A stretch of DNA of 64,000 nucleotides. Origin: Micromonospora sp. M71_S20. GTDB taxonomy: Bacteria; Actinomycetota; Actinomycetes; Mycobacteriales; Micromonosporaceae. Below the pieces are notes generated by a model that saw only the letters and a list, made by a program, of their open reading frames with translations, did not search any database and was not told where the DNA came from. The stretch covers positions 4,526,001 through 4,590,000 of the forward strand of contig NZ_RCCV01000001.1 in assembly GCF_003664255.1 (NCBI RefSeq), given 5' to 3'. Within the stretch, counting starts at the first letter, position 1. Each line of letters begins with the position of its first letter. Of the stretch, positions 39,240 to 48,453 are shown one piece after another. Position numbers and translations under genes: made by a program.

Positions 39240-40517
39240 TCAGTGGCGGTCGGAGCGGTCGCCGAGGGCCGTCGCGACCAGCAGCCGCACCGCGTAGACC
39301 ACGACGAAGGTGGTCGCCCCGGCGGCCGCGGCCGCGTCCACCGTGCTCGACGCGACGTAGCCGGCCGCGGCGCCGACCGAGCCGAGGAAGATCGCGGTCG
39401 AGATGCCCCAGGCGTCGGTCGACTCCCGGCGGAGCCGCCGCCCCCAACCGCCTTCCGCCTGGTCGGCGGGCGCGGAAGCCGTGGACGGGCTCTGCTGCTG
39501 TCGCACCGGTTCCGGCCGGGCCGCCGGTGCCGTACCGACTCGGGTCGGCGCCGTCGGTTCCGGCCGGGCCGGCGGCGGATCCGACGCGGTACGGGGCAAC
39601 GGCAGCGGCTGGTTCGGCGTCGCCGCGCCGGCGGTCTCGTTGCCCAGTTGGAGCACGGTGTCCCGGCGCAGCGGGCCCGCGTCCCGGACGTTCTGCCCGA
39701 GCAGCCGCATCAGCACCTGCTCGGCCTCCGGCCGCTCCGCCGGCTCCTTGGCCAGGCACTGCCGGATCAGCTCGTCGAGGCCCGGTGGCAGCGCGGGCAG
39801 GTCGGGCGGCTCGTTGAGCACCCGGTGCATCACCGCGAAGAGCGAGTCGTTGCCGAACGGTGGCCGGCCCCCGGCGGCGAAGGCGATGGTGGCGGCCCAG
39901 GCGAAGACGTCGCAGGGTGGCCCGACCGAGTCGTTGCGGAACCGCTCCGGGGCCATGTACGCGGTGGTCCCCATCACCCGGCTGGTCACCGTCTCGGTGA
40001 CGCCCAGAGCGCGGGCGATGCCGAAGTCGATCACCCGGGGGCCGTCCCGGCCGAGCACCACGTTGTCGGGCTTCAGGTCGCAGTGCACGATGTCGGAGCG
40101 GTGGATCGCGGCGAGCGCGGTGGCCGTACCGACGGCGAGCCGGTGCAGCGCGTTGCCGGCGACCGGGCCCTGCTCGCGGACGTGCCGGTAGAGGGTCGGG
40201 CCCTCGATGAACTCGCTGACCACGTAGGGTCGTTCGCCGTCGACCTCGGCGAAGAGCACCTGCGCGGTGCAGAACGGCACGACGCGGCGCGCCGCGGCGA
40301 TCTCCTTCATGAACTGCGACCGCGCCCGCAGGTCACTCAGGTCGATGTTGATCATCTTGACCGCCACCCGGTGGCCCTGGTCGTCCTCGCCGAGGTAGAC
40401 CACCCCCTGGCCGCCCGCGCCCAGCCGGCCGACCAGCCGGTAGGGGCCGGCGGTCACCGGGTCGTGCGTCCACAGTGGCGCCAGCCCCGGCACCGGCGCG
40501 TCGGCCAGTCCTGTCAT
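39240..40517 (-). CDS. Ser/Thr protein kinase with C-terminal membrane helices
   Basis: 425 aa. Hanks-type kinase domain (about 25-285): Gly loop GRLGAGGQGVVY, Lys in VAVKMI, Glu in the alphaC helix, catalytic loop IVHCDLKPDN (HCD instead of HRD), DFG in VIDFGIARA and APE in YMAPERF. A Pro/Ala-rich linker follows, then two hydrophobic segments near the C-terminus (WGISTAIFLGSVGAAAGYV and TTFVVVYAVRLLVATAL), with almost nothing outside the membrane. It lies upstream of the VWA gene in the same direction, so it may signal with it. Confidence 0.92.
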   Translation of the reverse strand: MTGLADAPVPGLAPLWTHDPVTAGPYRLVGRLGAGGQGVVYLGEDDQGHRVAVKMINIDLSDLRARSQFMKEIAAARRVVPFCTAQVLFAEVDGERPYVVSEFIEGPTLYRHVREQGPVAGNALHRLAVGTATALAAIHRSDIVHCDLKPDNVVLGRDGPRVIDFGIARALGVTETVTSRVMGTTAYMAPERFRNDSVGPPCDVFAWAATIAFAAGGRPPFGNDSLFAVMHRVLNEPPDLPALPPGLDELIRQCLAKEPAERPEAEQVLMRLLGQNVRDAGPLRRDTVLQLGNETAGAATPNQPLPLPRTASDPPPARPEPTAPTRVGTAPAARPEPVRQQQSPSTASAPADQAEGGWGRRLRRESTDAWGISTAIFLGSVGAAAGYVASSTVDAAAAAGATTFVVVYAVRLLVATALGDRSDRH

Positions 40518-40691
40518 CCCGACTCCATCGATGTCGTGTCCCCGACCACCCGGCGGCGGAGGACACGGTCATGGTGCCATGTCCCCGCCTTCCGGCCGAG
40601 GGTGCCCGGACGGCCGGCCGACCTCGCCGGGCAGGGCGCGGCAAATCGGACGGGCCGGCGGGGTGGGGCGGGGCGAAGCGGCACGGGACGA

Positions 40692-40727
40692 GCTGGCGCC
40701 CGTCGGAGGTCTCCGACGGGCGCCAGC
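40692..40727 (-). terminator. hairpin terminator after the LPXTG protein gene
   Basis: A 17-bp perfect stem (40692-40708 with 40711-40727) lies 43 bp past the minus-strand stop at 40770. The formal 2-nt loop will open to about 4 nt. The rest of the 252-bp gap to the kinase start shows no gene. Confidence 0.75.
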
Positions 40728-40769
40728 CGTTTCGCGGTGTCCGGGCCCTGCCCGGAGGGAGTTTCACCG

Positions 40770-41411
40770 TCAGCGCGCGGCTCCCATGCCGAAGCGGTGG
40801 CGCTTGCGCCAGACCAGCGACAGCAGCAGGAGCACCGCGCCGGCGCCGACGAGGCCGCCGCCGAACTTCATCGGGGTGCTCAGGCTGTCGCCCGTGACGG
40901 GTAGCGGCGGCGCGTGCTTCTTGAGCACGGTCAGCGTCGCGGTCGCCACTCGGTCGAAGGTCTGGCCTTCGGCCCGGAAGGTGTACGTGCCGTGGTGACG
41001 CGGCGTGTAGGTGGTGCGGAAGTTGCCGAGAGCGTCCGCAACGACCGTCAGGGTCCTGGGGCTCGGCTGGGGCGCCCGCTGGAACGAGACCGGCGCCATG
41101 GCGACCATCTCGCCGTTGCTGCGGCGCGCCTGGTCGGCGCCCGGCACGGCGGCGGCGAGCGGCGACGTGCTGACGGTGATGATCACCGTCTCGCCCGGCC
41201 CCCAGCCACTGCCGATCAGGGTGACGGTCTGTCCGACCACGACGGTCGGCGGGCTCACCGCGAGCGTCGGGGTGCCGCCCGGCGGGTAGACCGGTGGCTG
41301 TGGCGTTCCGGTGCCGGGCGCCGGCTGCGGCTGGGCCGCCCCCGCTGCGGTCGGCGCGGCCAGCACGGCCATACCGACCGTGAGCGCCATGATGATGCGG
41401 GATAGCCGCAT
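40770..41411 (-). CDS. secreted LPXTG cell-wall-anchored protein with one Ig-like domain
   Basis: 213 aa from the ATG at 41411 (GGAGGG upstream). Signal peptide ending near AAGAAQ, a Pro-rich stretch, then an Ig-like beta domain (about 50-165: LAVSPPTVVVGQTVTLIGSGWGPGETVIITV across two strands, ending YTPRHHGTYTFRAEGQTF). The C-terminus is a sortase signal: LPVTG, hydrophobic helix (FGGGLVGAGAVLLLLSLVW) and basic tail RKRHR. No sortase gene is adjacent. It starts 13 bp after the DUF4012 stop and is likely the distal gene of the surface-polysaccharide block. Confidence 0.88.
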   Translation of the reverse strand: MRLSRIIMALTVGMAVLAAPTAAGAAQPQPAPGTGTPQPPVYPPGGTPTLAVSPPTVVVGQTVTLIGSGWGPGETVIITVSTSPLAAAVPGADQARRSNGEMVAMAPVSFQRAPQPSPRTLTVVADALGNFRTTYTPRHHGTYTFRAEGQTFDRVATATLTVLKKHAPPLPVTGDSLSTPMKFGGGLVGAGAVLLLLSLVWRKRHRFGMGAAR

Positions 41412-41424
41412 GATTGGTTCCCTC

Positions 41425-43203
41425 CTACTGATCACAGCTTGGTGCGGAAACAACTTGGGTGGTCCATGGGGTGGCGGTGGGGGTCAGCCACAGCTCGGCG
41501 GTGCCGACGCCGGTGGTCGCCGTCAGGACGGTGACCTCCAACGTGCGGGAGTCCCCCGGGCCGACCTCGACGTTGGCGGTGCTCACCTGGCGGCGCCGTT
41601 CGGTGCCGCTGCCCACCGCCGTCTCGACGCCGTCCAGACGGGCGGCGAGCACCGCCCCGCCGGCCGGGCTGTGCACCGACACCAACGTGCGGACGGTGTA
41701 CGGGTCACCGGCCAGACCGAGGCCGAGAACCGACTCGCTGAGACCCGACTTCGGCGCCGACGAACGCAGGGTGACCCGGAGCCGGAGCTCCCGGCGGCCG
41801 TCGGGTCGACAGTCGCCGACCGCCAGGGTCGCCGACGGCCGGAGGTAGTAGCCGAGCTTCGCGCCGCTGCCGTCGTTGAGGAACACGCCGACCGTCGGCA
41901 CGGTGTCCTTCTCCGGAAGCGCCCCGGCCATCCGGCTGTCGCCGATCTTCCGTTGCTCTTCGTGTCGGGCACTCCAGAACAATATCCGGCGTTCGGTGAC
42001 AGCACGGTCAAATGAGGACAATAACGCCTTCGGGTCTACTTTCTTCGTAACCAGGGCGTCGAACACGGCGGCGGCGGAGGCGGCGAAGAAGGCGTCCTGT
42101 TTCTCGTTGTCCATCCGCTGGTAGCTGTCGCTGAGCATCGTCTGCACGACCTTCTCGGCGGCCAGCGGGACACCGCCGGGCACCATGACCGGGCCGGTGG
42201 CCTTGAGCAGGTACGACAGCACCACCGGGTCGACGGCGAGCACGCCGTCCACGGTGGTGCCCGTACGCCGCCGGAACATCTCCCGGTAGAGGGCGGCGGC
42301 GGTCGGGAAGTGCGGGGTGAGGTTGACGTCGGCCGGGTAGATCCCGGGCAGGTCGGCCCAGAGGCTGCGCACCTCGGCGGGCACCTTCAGCGGCGGCTGG
42401 AAGCGGCCCAGCGTGCTGCTGCTGCCCTGCCGACCCATCCGGACCCGGCCGTCGGCCGCGTGGATGACGGCGTACGCGCCGATCATGCCGCCGGTCGCGC
42501 GCAGCTCGGCGGGATTCTGGGAGACCACGAGGTAGGTGCGGGGGCCGTCGGCGCCCAGCAGCGGCGGAAGCAGTCGGGTGGCCTGGTCCGCGGCGGCGGT
42601 CAGGCCGGCCAGCCGGTCGATCTCTCCCCGCAGGTCGCCGAGCGCCTGGCGGACCTGGGCGACCAGGCCGTCGGTGGGCACCGTCGCGAGGCTGTCCCGG
42701 GCGCCCTGCACCGTGGCGTTGACCCTGGCCAGCTCGGACGACAGGGTCCGCAGTCGACCCACGTCCAGCCGCCCGCCCGCCGGCACCAGGCTGGTCAGGT
42801 CGGCGCGCAGCAGCGGCGGAAACGCCTGCCGGGCCAGGTCGTCGATGGCCACCGAGATCTGCCGGATGGCCGCCAGGTTGTCCCCCGCGTACGGGGTGTG
42901 CCGACCGAGCCACCAGCCGGGGTCACCGGTCGCCGCCCGGGCGCTGCCGGACTGCTGCTGGAGCGCCGCGAGGGTGCGCTGCGCCCTGGCGGTGTCACCC
43001 CCGACCACCTGGGCGCTGAGCTCCCGGGCCAGGCCGGCGGCGTTGAGCAGGTGGGCGCGGGCCTGCCAGCCCCGGAAGCCCACCCAGCCCCCGGTCAGCA
43101 GCAGCAGCGAACCCACCACGAGGGCGGCGAGCAGGGCCCGGCGCAGTTGCCGCCGCCGGCGGGAACGACCACGCCGTCGACGCGGTCTCGCGCTCTCCGT
43201 CAC
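41425..43203 (-). CDS. DUF4012 domain membrane protein
   Basis: 592 aa from a GTG at 43203 with AGGAAGGA upstream. An Arg-rich cytoplasmic N-terminus (RPRRRRGRSRRRRQLRR) and one TM helix (LLAALVVGSLLLLTGGWVGF) are followed by a large extracellular domain with the DUF4012 core: TYLVVSQNPAELRATGGMIGAY and DGVLAVDPVVLSYLL. DUF4012 proteins sit in exopolysaccharide clusters of actinobacteria, with no known activity. The 121-bp leader has an 8-bp stem-loop (43230-43251) and the palindrome AACGATCGTT (43266-43275). Confidence 0.9.
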   Translation of the reverse strand: MTESARPRRRRGRSRRRRQLRRALLAALVVGSLLLLTGGWVGFRGWQARAHLLNAAGLARELSAQVVGGDTARAQRTLAALQQQSGSARAATGDPGWWLGRHTPYAGDNLAAIRQISVAIDDLARQAFPPLLRADLTSLVPAGGRLDVGRLRTLSSELARVNATVQGARDSLATVPTDGLVAQVRQALGDLRGEIDRLAGLTAAADQATRLLPPLLGADGPRTYLVVSQNPAELRATGGMIGAYAVIHAADGRVRMGRQGSSSTLGRFQPPLKVPAEVRSLWADLPGIYPADVNLTPHFPTAAALYREMFRRRTGTTVDGVLAVDPVVLSYLLKATGPVMVPGGVPLAAEKVVQTMLSDSYQRMDNEKQDAFFAASAAAVFDALVTKKVDPKALLSSFDRAVTERRILFWSARHEEQRKIGDSRMAGALPEKDTVPTVGVFLNDGSGAKLGYYLRPSATLAVGDCRPDGRRELRLRVTLRSSAPKSGLSESVLGLGLAGDPYTVRTLVSVHSPAGGAVLAARLDGVETAVGSGTERRRQVSTANVEVGPGDSRTLEVTVLTATTGVGTAELWLTPTATPWTTQVVSAPSCDQ

Positions 43204-43324
43204 ACCACACGTCCTTCCTGGGGAACGGAGCAGCGGACCCCGTTCCGCTGCCGTCCCCCACTGCTAACGATCGTTTTCACCCGGAGATGACGCACTTGAC
43301 CGGTATGCGAGCCCCGCTCACCGT

Positions 43325-44548
43325 TCACCGGGCGCCGGGGCGCCCGGCAGCCGCCTCGTACAGCAGGCGTTCGATCCGGTCCACGCCCGCCGACATCGAC
43401 ATCTCCCGCAGGTACGCCTCCCGGCCACGCCGACCCATGTCGGCCCGGGCGGGTGGCGGGATGGTGGCGGCCAGCCAGAACCGGTCGGCCAGGCTCGCCC
43501 AGTCCCCCGGCGGGCAGGAGAGCCCCGCCCGGGCCCGCTCCACCAACTCGGCGGTGTCGCCGCCGGCGGAGGCCACCACGGGCGCGGCGCAGGAGAACGC
43601 CGCCTGGAGCTTCGCCGGCAGGGTGCTGCGCAACTCGGGCAGGTCCCGCAGCATGACGAGCTGGTAGTCGGCGGCGGCGTACAGCTCCGGCATGTCCGGC
43701 GGAGAGCGCCGCTCGACGAAGCGCACGTTCTCGACGCGCAGGTCGGCGGCGAGCCCCCGCACCCGCCGCTCGTCCGCGCCCGAGCCCACCAGGACGAGGT
43801 CCACCGTGTGGTCCAGTGCCGCCGCCGCCCGTACCGCGGTCTCCAGGCCCTGTCGGACGCCGATGGTGCCGGCGTGCATCACCACGCAGCGCTCGTCGCG
43901 CCGGACCAGCCGGTGGGCCGCACGGCTGGGCCGGGCCGGATGGAAGATCCGCTCGTCGGTCCAGTTGAGCACCACCCACACCCGGGCCGGGTCTGCTCCC
44001 GCCGCGACGACCCGGTCGCGCAGCGACGGCGCGGCGACCGCGATCCCGTCGGCGGCCCGGTAGACACGCGCCATCGCGGCGGCGATCCTGCCGGCCCACC
44101 GCCCGTTCTCGGCCCCGACCGGCTCGTCCTCCGCCCAGACGTCCTGCACGTGCACGACGGTCGGCACCCGGCCCAGCAGGCGGAGCAGGCCCGCCGCCGC
44201 GAAGGCGTTCGCCGGCGGCAGGTGGACGTAGAGGGCGTCGACGTCGGCCAGGAACGACCGCCCGGTGACCGCCGCGCTGCCGGCGAACGACAGCTGACCG
44301 GCCATCCGGCCGCGGAGCGAGCCTTCGCCGGCGGAGTAGCGCGGGACCCGCCGGACGGTCAGCCGCTCGCTGCGGGTCTCGTGCCGCCAGCGCTGCCGCC
44401 AGCCCGGGTAGACGTGGCCGCCGGGATAGTCGGGGAAGCCGGTCAGCACCTTCACCTCGTGCCCCCGGACGGCGAGCTCCTCGGCCAGACTGCCCGGGAT
44501 GAACGCGGGCTCGGGCGGGAAGTGGTACGACAGGATCCCGATCCTCAC
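43325..44548 (-). CDS. family GT4 glycosyltransferase
   Basis: 407 aa from a GTG at 44548 with GGAGG upstream. It is a GT-B fold: N-terminal IGILSYHFPPEPAFIPGSLAEELAVRGHEV (in two parts) as in WcaI-like transferases, and C-terminal nucleotide-sugar site with VMHAGTIGVRQGLE, LVGSGADERRV and a PAKLQAAFSCAAPVVAS helix carrying a late Glu in GGDTAELVE. Cytoplasmic or membrane-peripheral. It is upstream of DUF4012 on the same strand and probably builds the cell-surface glycan repeat. Confidence 0.9.
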   Translation of the reverse strand: MRIGILSYHFPPEPAFIPGSLAEELAVRGHEVKVLTGFPDYPGGHVYPGWRQRWRHETRSERLTVRRVPRYSAGEGSLRGRMAGQLSFAGSAAVTGRSFLADVDALYVHLPPANAFAAAGLLRLLGRVPTVVHVQDVWAEDEPVGAENGRWAGRIAAAMARVYRAADGIAVAAPSLRDRVVAAGADPARVWVVLNWTDERIFHPARPSRAAHRLVRRDERCVVMHAGTIGVRQGLETAVRAAAALDHTVDLVLVGSGADERRVRGLAADLRVENVRFVERRSPPDMPELYAAADYQLVMLRDLPELRSTLPAKLQAAFSCAAPVVASAGGDTAELVERARAGLSCPPGDWASLADRFWLAATIPPPARADMGRRGREAYLREMSMSAGVDRIERLLYEAAAGRPGAR

Positions 44549-44710
44549 CGCCCCGCCTCCGTCCGGTGGGGACTCCTCGGCGCGGCACCGTGACGTGGAC
44601 GCGTCCGGTCCGCGTACGATGCCGACATCCCCTCCACGTCCGGCCGGTCCCGACGGCCGGCGGCCGGCGCGGCGCCACCGCCCGCGACGGCACCGACGAG
44701 AGGGGTCCGC

Positions 44711-45265
44711 ATGGTCGACCGGGTGCTGTTCGTCTGCCACGCCAACCTGTGCCGGTCACCGATGGCCGAGTACATCGCCCGTCGCCTGCTGGCCGGGCGC
44801 GCGGTTACTGTCGCCAGCGCCGGCACGGACGCCGTCGACGACCTGCCGATGCACCCGTACGCGGCGGACCTGGCGGCGGAGACCGGTGGGGATCCCACCG
44901 ACTTCCGCAGCCGCCGGCTGCGCCGGGAGCACCTGGTCGGGGCGACGCTGGTGCTGGCCGCGACGCGCCGCCAGCGCTCGGTGTGCACCGCCCTCGCGCC
45001 GGCCGCGCTGCACCGGACGTTCACCCTCCGCCAGTTCGGCCGGCTGGCCGCGGCCGCCGACCCGACGACGGATCCGGCCGACGGGCCCCTGCGGGCGGCG
45101 GTCGAGGCGGCCGCCCGCGCCCGGGGGTGGCTGCAACCCGCCACCCCCGACGCGGACGACCTGCGGGACCCGATCGGCGGCACCGTCGCCGACTTCCGAC
45201 GCTGCGCGGAGGAGATCGAACGGTCGATGCGGCCCCTCGCGGCGCTCATCGCGACAGCCGGGTGA
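44711..45265 (+). CDS. low-molecular-weight protein tyrosine phosphatase
   Basis: 184 aa. P-loop VCHANLCRSPMAEY with nucleophile Cys9 and Arg15, and the general acid Asp in the late DDLRDPIGG loop. It is longer than typical LMW-PTPs (about 150 aa) because of an Ala-rich insertion around 110-145. It is convergent with the BY-kinase gene and their 3' ends overlap by 20 bp. In polysaccharide loci such phosphatases dephosphorylate the BY-kinase tyrosine tail, which fits here. Confidence 0.92.
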   Translation: MVDRVLFVCHANLCRSPMAEYIARRLLAGRAVTVASAGTDAVDDLPMHPYAADLAAETGGDPTDFRSRRLRREHLVGATLVLAATRRQRSVCTALAPAALHRTFTLRQFGRLAAAADPTTDPADGPLRAAVEAAARARGWLQPATPDADDLRDPIGGTVADFRRCAEEIERSMRPLAALIATAG

Positions 45266-46706
45266 GTTCCTGCGTACGGTCGCTGACGACGTCGTCGATC
45301 CGCTCCGCGTGCCGGGCGGACGGAGCCGCGTCGGCCGGCACGTCCGGAGTCGCGGCGGCGGCGACCACCCGGTAGGCCTCGTACTGGTACGCCTCCGCCT
45401 TGGCCACCTTCGCCATGTTCAGCACGCAGCCGAGCAGCCGGACGGAGACCGAGTTCAGGGCGCGGGCGGCCTGCGCCACCTGGCTGCGCGAGGTGCGACC
45501 CTGCTGGGAGACCAGGAGCGCGCCGTCGGCCTGCACGGCCACCACCACGCCGTCGGTCACGGCCAGCAGCGGGGCGGTGTCGATGATGACGATGTCGGCG
45601 GACTCCCGCAGGGCGAGCAGCAGGTCCGCCATCGCCTTGGAGCCGAGCAGCTCGCTGGGGTTGGGCGGCGCCGAGCCGCTGGGGAGCACCAGCAGGGACT
45701 TGTCGCCCCAGCGCTGCACCACGTCACCGACCTGGACGTCGCCGACCAGGACGTCGGTGAGCCCGATGCCCGCGTCGAGCCCCAGGTAGTCGGCGACCTT
45801 CGGGCGGCGCAGGTCGGCGTCGACCAGCAGCACCCGCCAGCCGGCCTCGGCCAGGGCGATCGCCAGGTTGCAGGAGAGCGTGGTCTTGCCCTCGCCCTGA
45901 AGCGCGCTGGTGACCGCGATGACGCGGGCGGGCTCGTGCACGTCGACGAAACGCAGGTTGGTGCGCAGCTTGCGGACCGCCTCGGCCCGGGCGGAGTTCG
46001 CCGCCGCGCCGACGATCAACGGCTCCGACTTCGCGGTGCTCTCGAAGGGGATCTCGCCGAGCAGCGGGCTGCCGGTGGTGCGCTGGAGGCCCGCGGCGTC
46101 GCGCAGGCGGACGTCGGCGACCCCGCGCAGGATCGCCAGGCCCACGCCGGCGAGCAGGCCGAGCAGCGTACCGACGGCGAAGTTGCGGACCGGCTGCGGC
46201 GAGACGGGCGTCGGGGTGACCCGGGGCCCGCTGACCACCTCGATCCTGATCGGGCCGGCCTTGCCGTCCGAGGTCGTCTCCACCTTCTGCACCAGCTCGA
46301 CGAACTTCGCGGAGAGCACTTCGGTGACCTTCAGGGCCCGGTTCTGGTCCGTGTCGGTCACCGACGCGCGCAGCAGCACGGTGCCGGTCTCGGTGGAGGT
46401 GCTGACCCGGCGCTGGACCTCCTCGGCGGTGAGCCCGACCGGAGCCTCGGCGACCACGCTCTGCGCGAGGCGGTCGCTGGTCAGCAGTTCCGCGTACGAC
46501 TTGACCCGCTGTTGGAGGAAGAGGCCGCCCTGGTAGGCGTCGGTGACGCCCTGACTGGGCGTGGTGACGAAGAAGGTCACCGAGGCGACGTAGCGGGGCT
46601 GTGCCCGGACGGTGACGAGGGCCGTGACGCCGAGCGCGACCATGACGGTGAGGAGCACGATCCACCAGTGCCGGCGCACGAGGCGGAGTTGGCGGTACAG
46701 GTCCAT
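45246..46706 (-). CDS. Wzz chain-length/BY-kinase fusion (polysaccharide tyrosine autokinase)
   Basis: 486 aa. Wzz domain with two TM helices (WWIVLLTVMVALGVTALVTV near 15-34; a second near 175-195) flanks an extracellular segment. The cytoplasmic BY-kinase domain has Walker A SALQGEGKTT, Walker A' LLVDADLRRP and Walker B DIVIIDTAP. The C-terminal tyrosines (AYQYEAY) form a short Tyr cluster for autophosphorylation. It sets glycan chain length and export. The 333-bp upstream region holds an inverted repeat (46746-46782). Confidence 0.93.
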   Translation of the reverse strand: MDLYRQLRLVRRHWWIVLLTVMVALGVTALVTVRAQPRYVASVTFFVTTPSQGVTDAYQGGLFLQQRVKSYAELLTSDRLAQSVVAEAPVGLTAEEVQRRVSTSTETGTVLLRASVTDTDQNRALKVTEVLSAKFVELVQKVETTSDGKAGPIRIEVVSGPRVTPTPVSPQPVRNFAVGTLLGLLAGVGLAILRGVADVRLRDAAGLQRTTGSPLLGEIPFESTAKSEPLIVGAAANSARAEAVRKLRTNLRFVDVHEPARVIAVTSALQGEGKTTLSCNLAIALAEAGWRVLLVDADLRRPKVADYLGLDAGIGLTDVLVGDVQVGDVVQRWGDKSLLVLPSGSAPPNPSELLGSKAMADLLLALRESADIVIIDTAPLLAVTDGVVVAVQADGALLVSQQGRTSRSQVAQAARALNSVSVRLLGCVLNMAKVAKAEAYQYEAYRVVAAAATPDVPADAAPSARHAERIDDVVSDRTQELTRLSR

Positions 46707-46745
46707 CAGGCGCGCCTCCGTACCAGGCCGGTAACGCCAAAAAAC

Positions 46746-46782
46746 TTCACGAAAACCCCCAAGGTCGACTTAATCTCGTGAA
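46746..46782. promoter_or_regulatory. inverted repeat TTCACGA-N23-TCGTGAA in BY-kinase upstream region
   Basis: Perfect 7-bp arms at 46746-46752 and 46776-46782, their starts 30 bp apart, sit within an unusually AT-rich patch (46735-46840). It lies 40-76 bp upstream of the BY-kinase start, a suitable place for an operator. The rest of 46707-47039 holds a TTGACA on the plus strand (46835-46840) without a convincing -10, and the nhaA leader. Confidence 0.35.
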
Positions 46783-46963
46783 ACCATTAAAGCGACTCAT
46801 ACGTCTTATGTCCCGAGTTATGCGTTTTCACCCCTTGACATCCGGCCCCGACCCACCACCGGACAAACGGGCGGACGGGGTCCCGGGTGGCGGGGAGAAA
46901 CCGACCGGACGTGACGTCGCCGGCAATCACCCGTCCCGACTCGCCGGTCACGGCGGCGCTGGA

Positions 46964-47010
46964 TAGGGTCGGGGACGGTGTGCCGGGAAGCCTGGTCGGC
47001 GTCGACCCCT
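46964..47010 (+). promoter_or_regulatory. structured nhaA leader; possible nhaA-I (lithium) riboswitch-like element
   Basis: A TAGGGT -10-like hexamer (46964-46969) precedes GGTGTGCCGGGAAGCCTGGT and CGGC. Two nested pairings can form: GGGTCG (46966-46971) with CGACCC (47003-47008), and GCCG (46982-46985) with CGGC (46997-47000). The element ends about 30 nt before the nhaA start. The GCCGGGAAGCCTGGTCGGC core recalls conserved leaders of actinobacterial nhaA genes, and I suspect the nhaA-I class, but this is from memory. If -10 is at 46964, the outer stem would not be transcribed. Confidence 0.45.
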
Positions 47011-47039
47011 GCTGCCCGAGACAAGGTGGATCCCGCGCC

Positions 47040-48362
47040 ATGACCGACCGCGCCCCGCACGCCGACCGCCCCCGCCCGCCCCGCCGGTTCTTCTCGCGTA
47101 CCTCCTGGCCGGAGGCCCGGTTCCTGGCCGACGTGCTGCGGACCGAGACCGTCGGCGGCGGCCTCCTGCTGCTCGGCGCGGTGATCGCGTTGGTCTGGGC
47201 CAACTCGCCCTGGGGGCCCTCCTACGCCGCCCTCGGCGAGTGGGTGCCCTTCTCGGGCGGGGCCGCCCTGCACCTGGACCTGGACCTCGCCGCCTGGGCC
47301 GCCGACGGCCTCCTGGCGATCTTCTTCTTCGTCGTCGGGCTCGAACTCAAACGCGAGTTCGTCGCGGGCGACCTGCGCGACCCCCGCCGGGCGGCGCTGC
47401 CCGTGATCGCGGCGGTCGGCGGCATGGCGGCGCCCGCCCTGATCTACCTCGGGATCAACCTCGCCGCCGGCGGCGACGGGCTGCGGGGCTGGGCCATCCC
47501 CACCGCGACGGACATCGCCTTCGCCCTCGCCGTGCTGGCCGTCATCGGCTCCCACCTGCCGCAGGGCCTGCGCGCCTTCCTGCTGACCCTGGCGGTGGTC
47601 GACGACCTGCTCGCCATCACCATCATCGCGATCTTCTACACCGCCGACTTCAACGCGCTGCCGCTGCTCGCCTCCCTGGTCCCCATCGCCCTCTTCGGCC
47701 TGCTCGTGCAGCGGCGCAAGACGTGGTGGTGGGCGCTGATCCCGTTGGCGGCCACCGCGTGGGTCCTCATGCACGCCTCCGGGGTGCACGCCACCGTGGC
47801 GGGCGTCCTGCTGGGCTTCACCGTGCCCGTCCTGCGGGGCAAGGCCGGCGACGCGCACGGGCTCGCCGAGCACCTGGAGCACCGCTGGCGCCCCATCTCG
47901 GCCGGCTTCGCCGTGCCGATCTTCGCGTTCTTCGCGGCCGGGGTGTCGCTTCGGGGCGCCGACCTGGGGGCCATCGTCACCGACCCGATCGTGATCGGCG
48001 TCGTCGCCGGCCTGGTGCTCGGCAAGGTCGTCGGGATCTTCGGCTCGACGTTCCTGCTCGCCCGGTTCACCCGCGCGCAACTCGACGAGGACATCACCTG
48101 GACGGACCTGCTCGGCGTGGCGCTGCTCGCCGGGATCGGGTTCACCGTCTCCCTGCTGATCGGCGAACTCGCGTTCGGCCCCGACAGCGCCGCCGACGGC
48201 AACGTCAAGGCGGCCGTGCTGACCGGCTCGGTGATCTCCGCACTGCTCGCCACGGTCGTGCTGGTGCGGCGCAACGCCGCCTACCGGCGGATCGCCGAGG
48301 CGGAGCGGGTGGACGCCGACCACGACGGCGTGCCGGACGTCTACCAGCGCGGGCAGGACTGA
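47040..48362 (+). CDS. nhaA: Na+/H+ antiporter NhaA
   Basis: 440 aa from the ATG at 47040 with AAGGTGG upstream. The NhaA fold is clear: [45 protein letters not shown] (in two parts), and the ion-binding AspAsp pair in [11 protein letters not shown]. Also [11 protein letters not shown], the unwound-helix region, and late [15 protein letters not shown]. The tail after the last helix ([16 protein letters not shown]) is acidic. It exchanges protons for Na+ or Li+ at the inner membrane. Confidence 0.95.
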   Translation: MTDRAPHADRPRPPRRFFSRTSWPEARFLADVLRTETVGGGLLLLGAVIALVWANSPWGPSYAALGEWVPFSGGAALHLDLDLAAWAADGLLAIFFFVVGLELKREFVAGDLRDPRRAALPVIAAVGGMAAPALIYLGINLAAGGDGLRGWAIPTATDIAFALAVLAVIGSHLPQGLRAFLLTLAVVDDLLAITIIAIFYTADFNALPLLASLVPIALFGLLVQRRKTWWWALIPLAATAWVLMHASGVHATVAGVLLGFTVPVLRGKAGDAHGLAEHLEHRWRPISAGFAVPIFAFFAAGVSLRGADLGAIVTDPIVIGVVAGLVLGKVVGIFGSTFLLARFTRAQLDEDITWTDLLGVALLAGIGFTVSLLIGELAFGPDSAADGNVKAAVLTGSVISALLATVVLVRRNAAYRRIAEAERVDADHDGVPDVYQRGQD

Positions 48363-48453
48363 ACCTGCCGGCTCGTTCAGCGCCGGTCGCCGGGGGCGCA
48401 CCGGCCGGTCGCCGGGCCTGCCGTTGCTGCTGTCGGCGGGGGCACGGTGTCGC

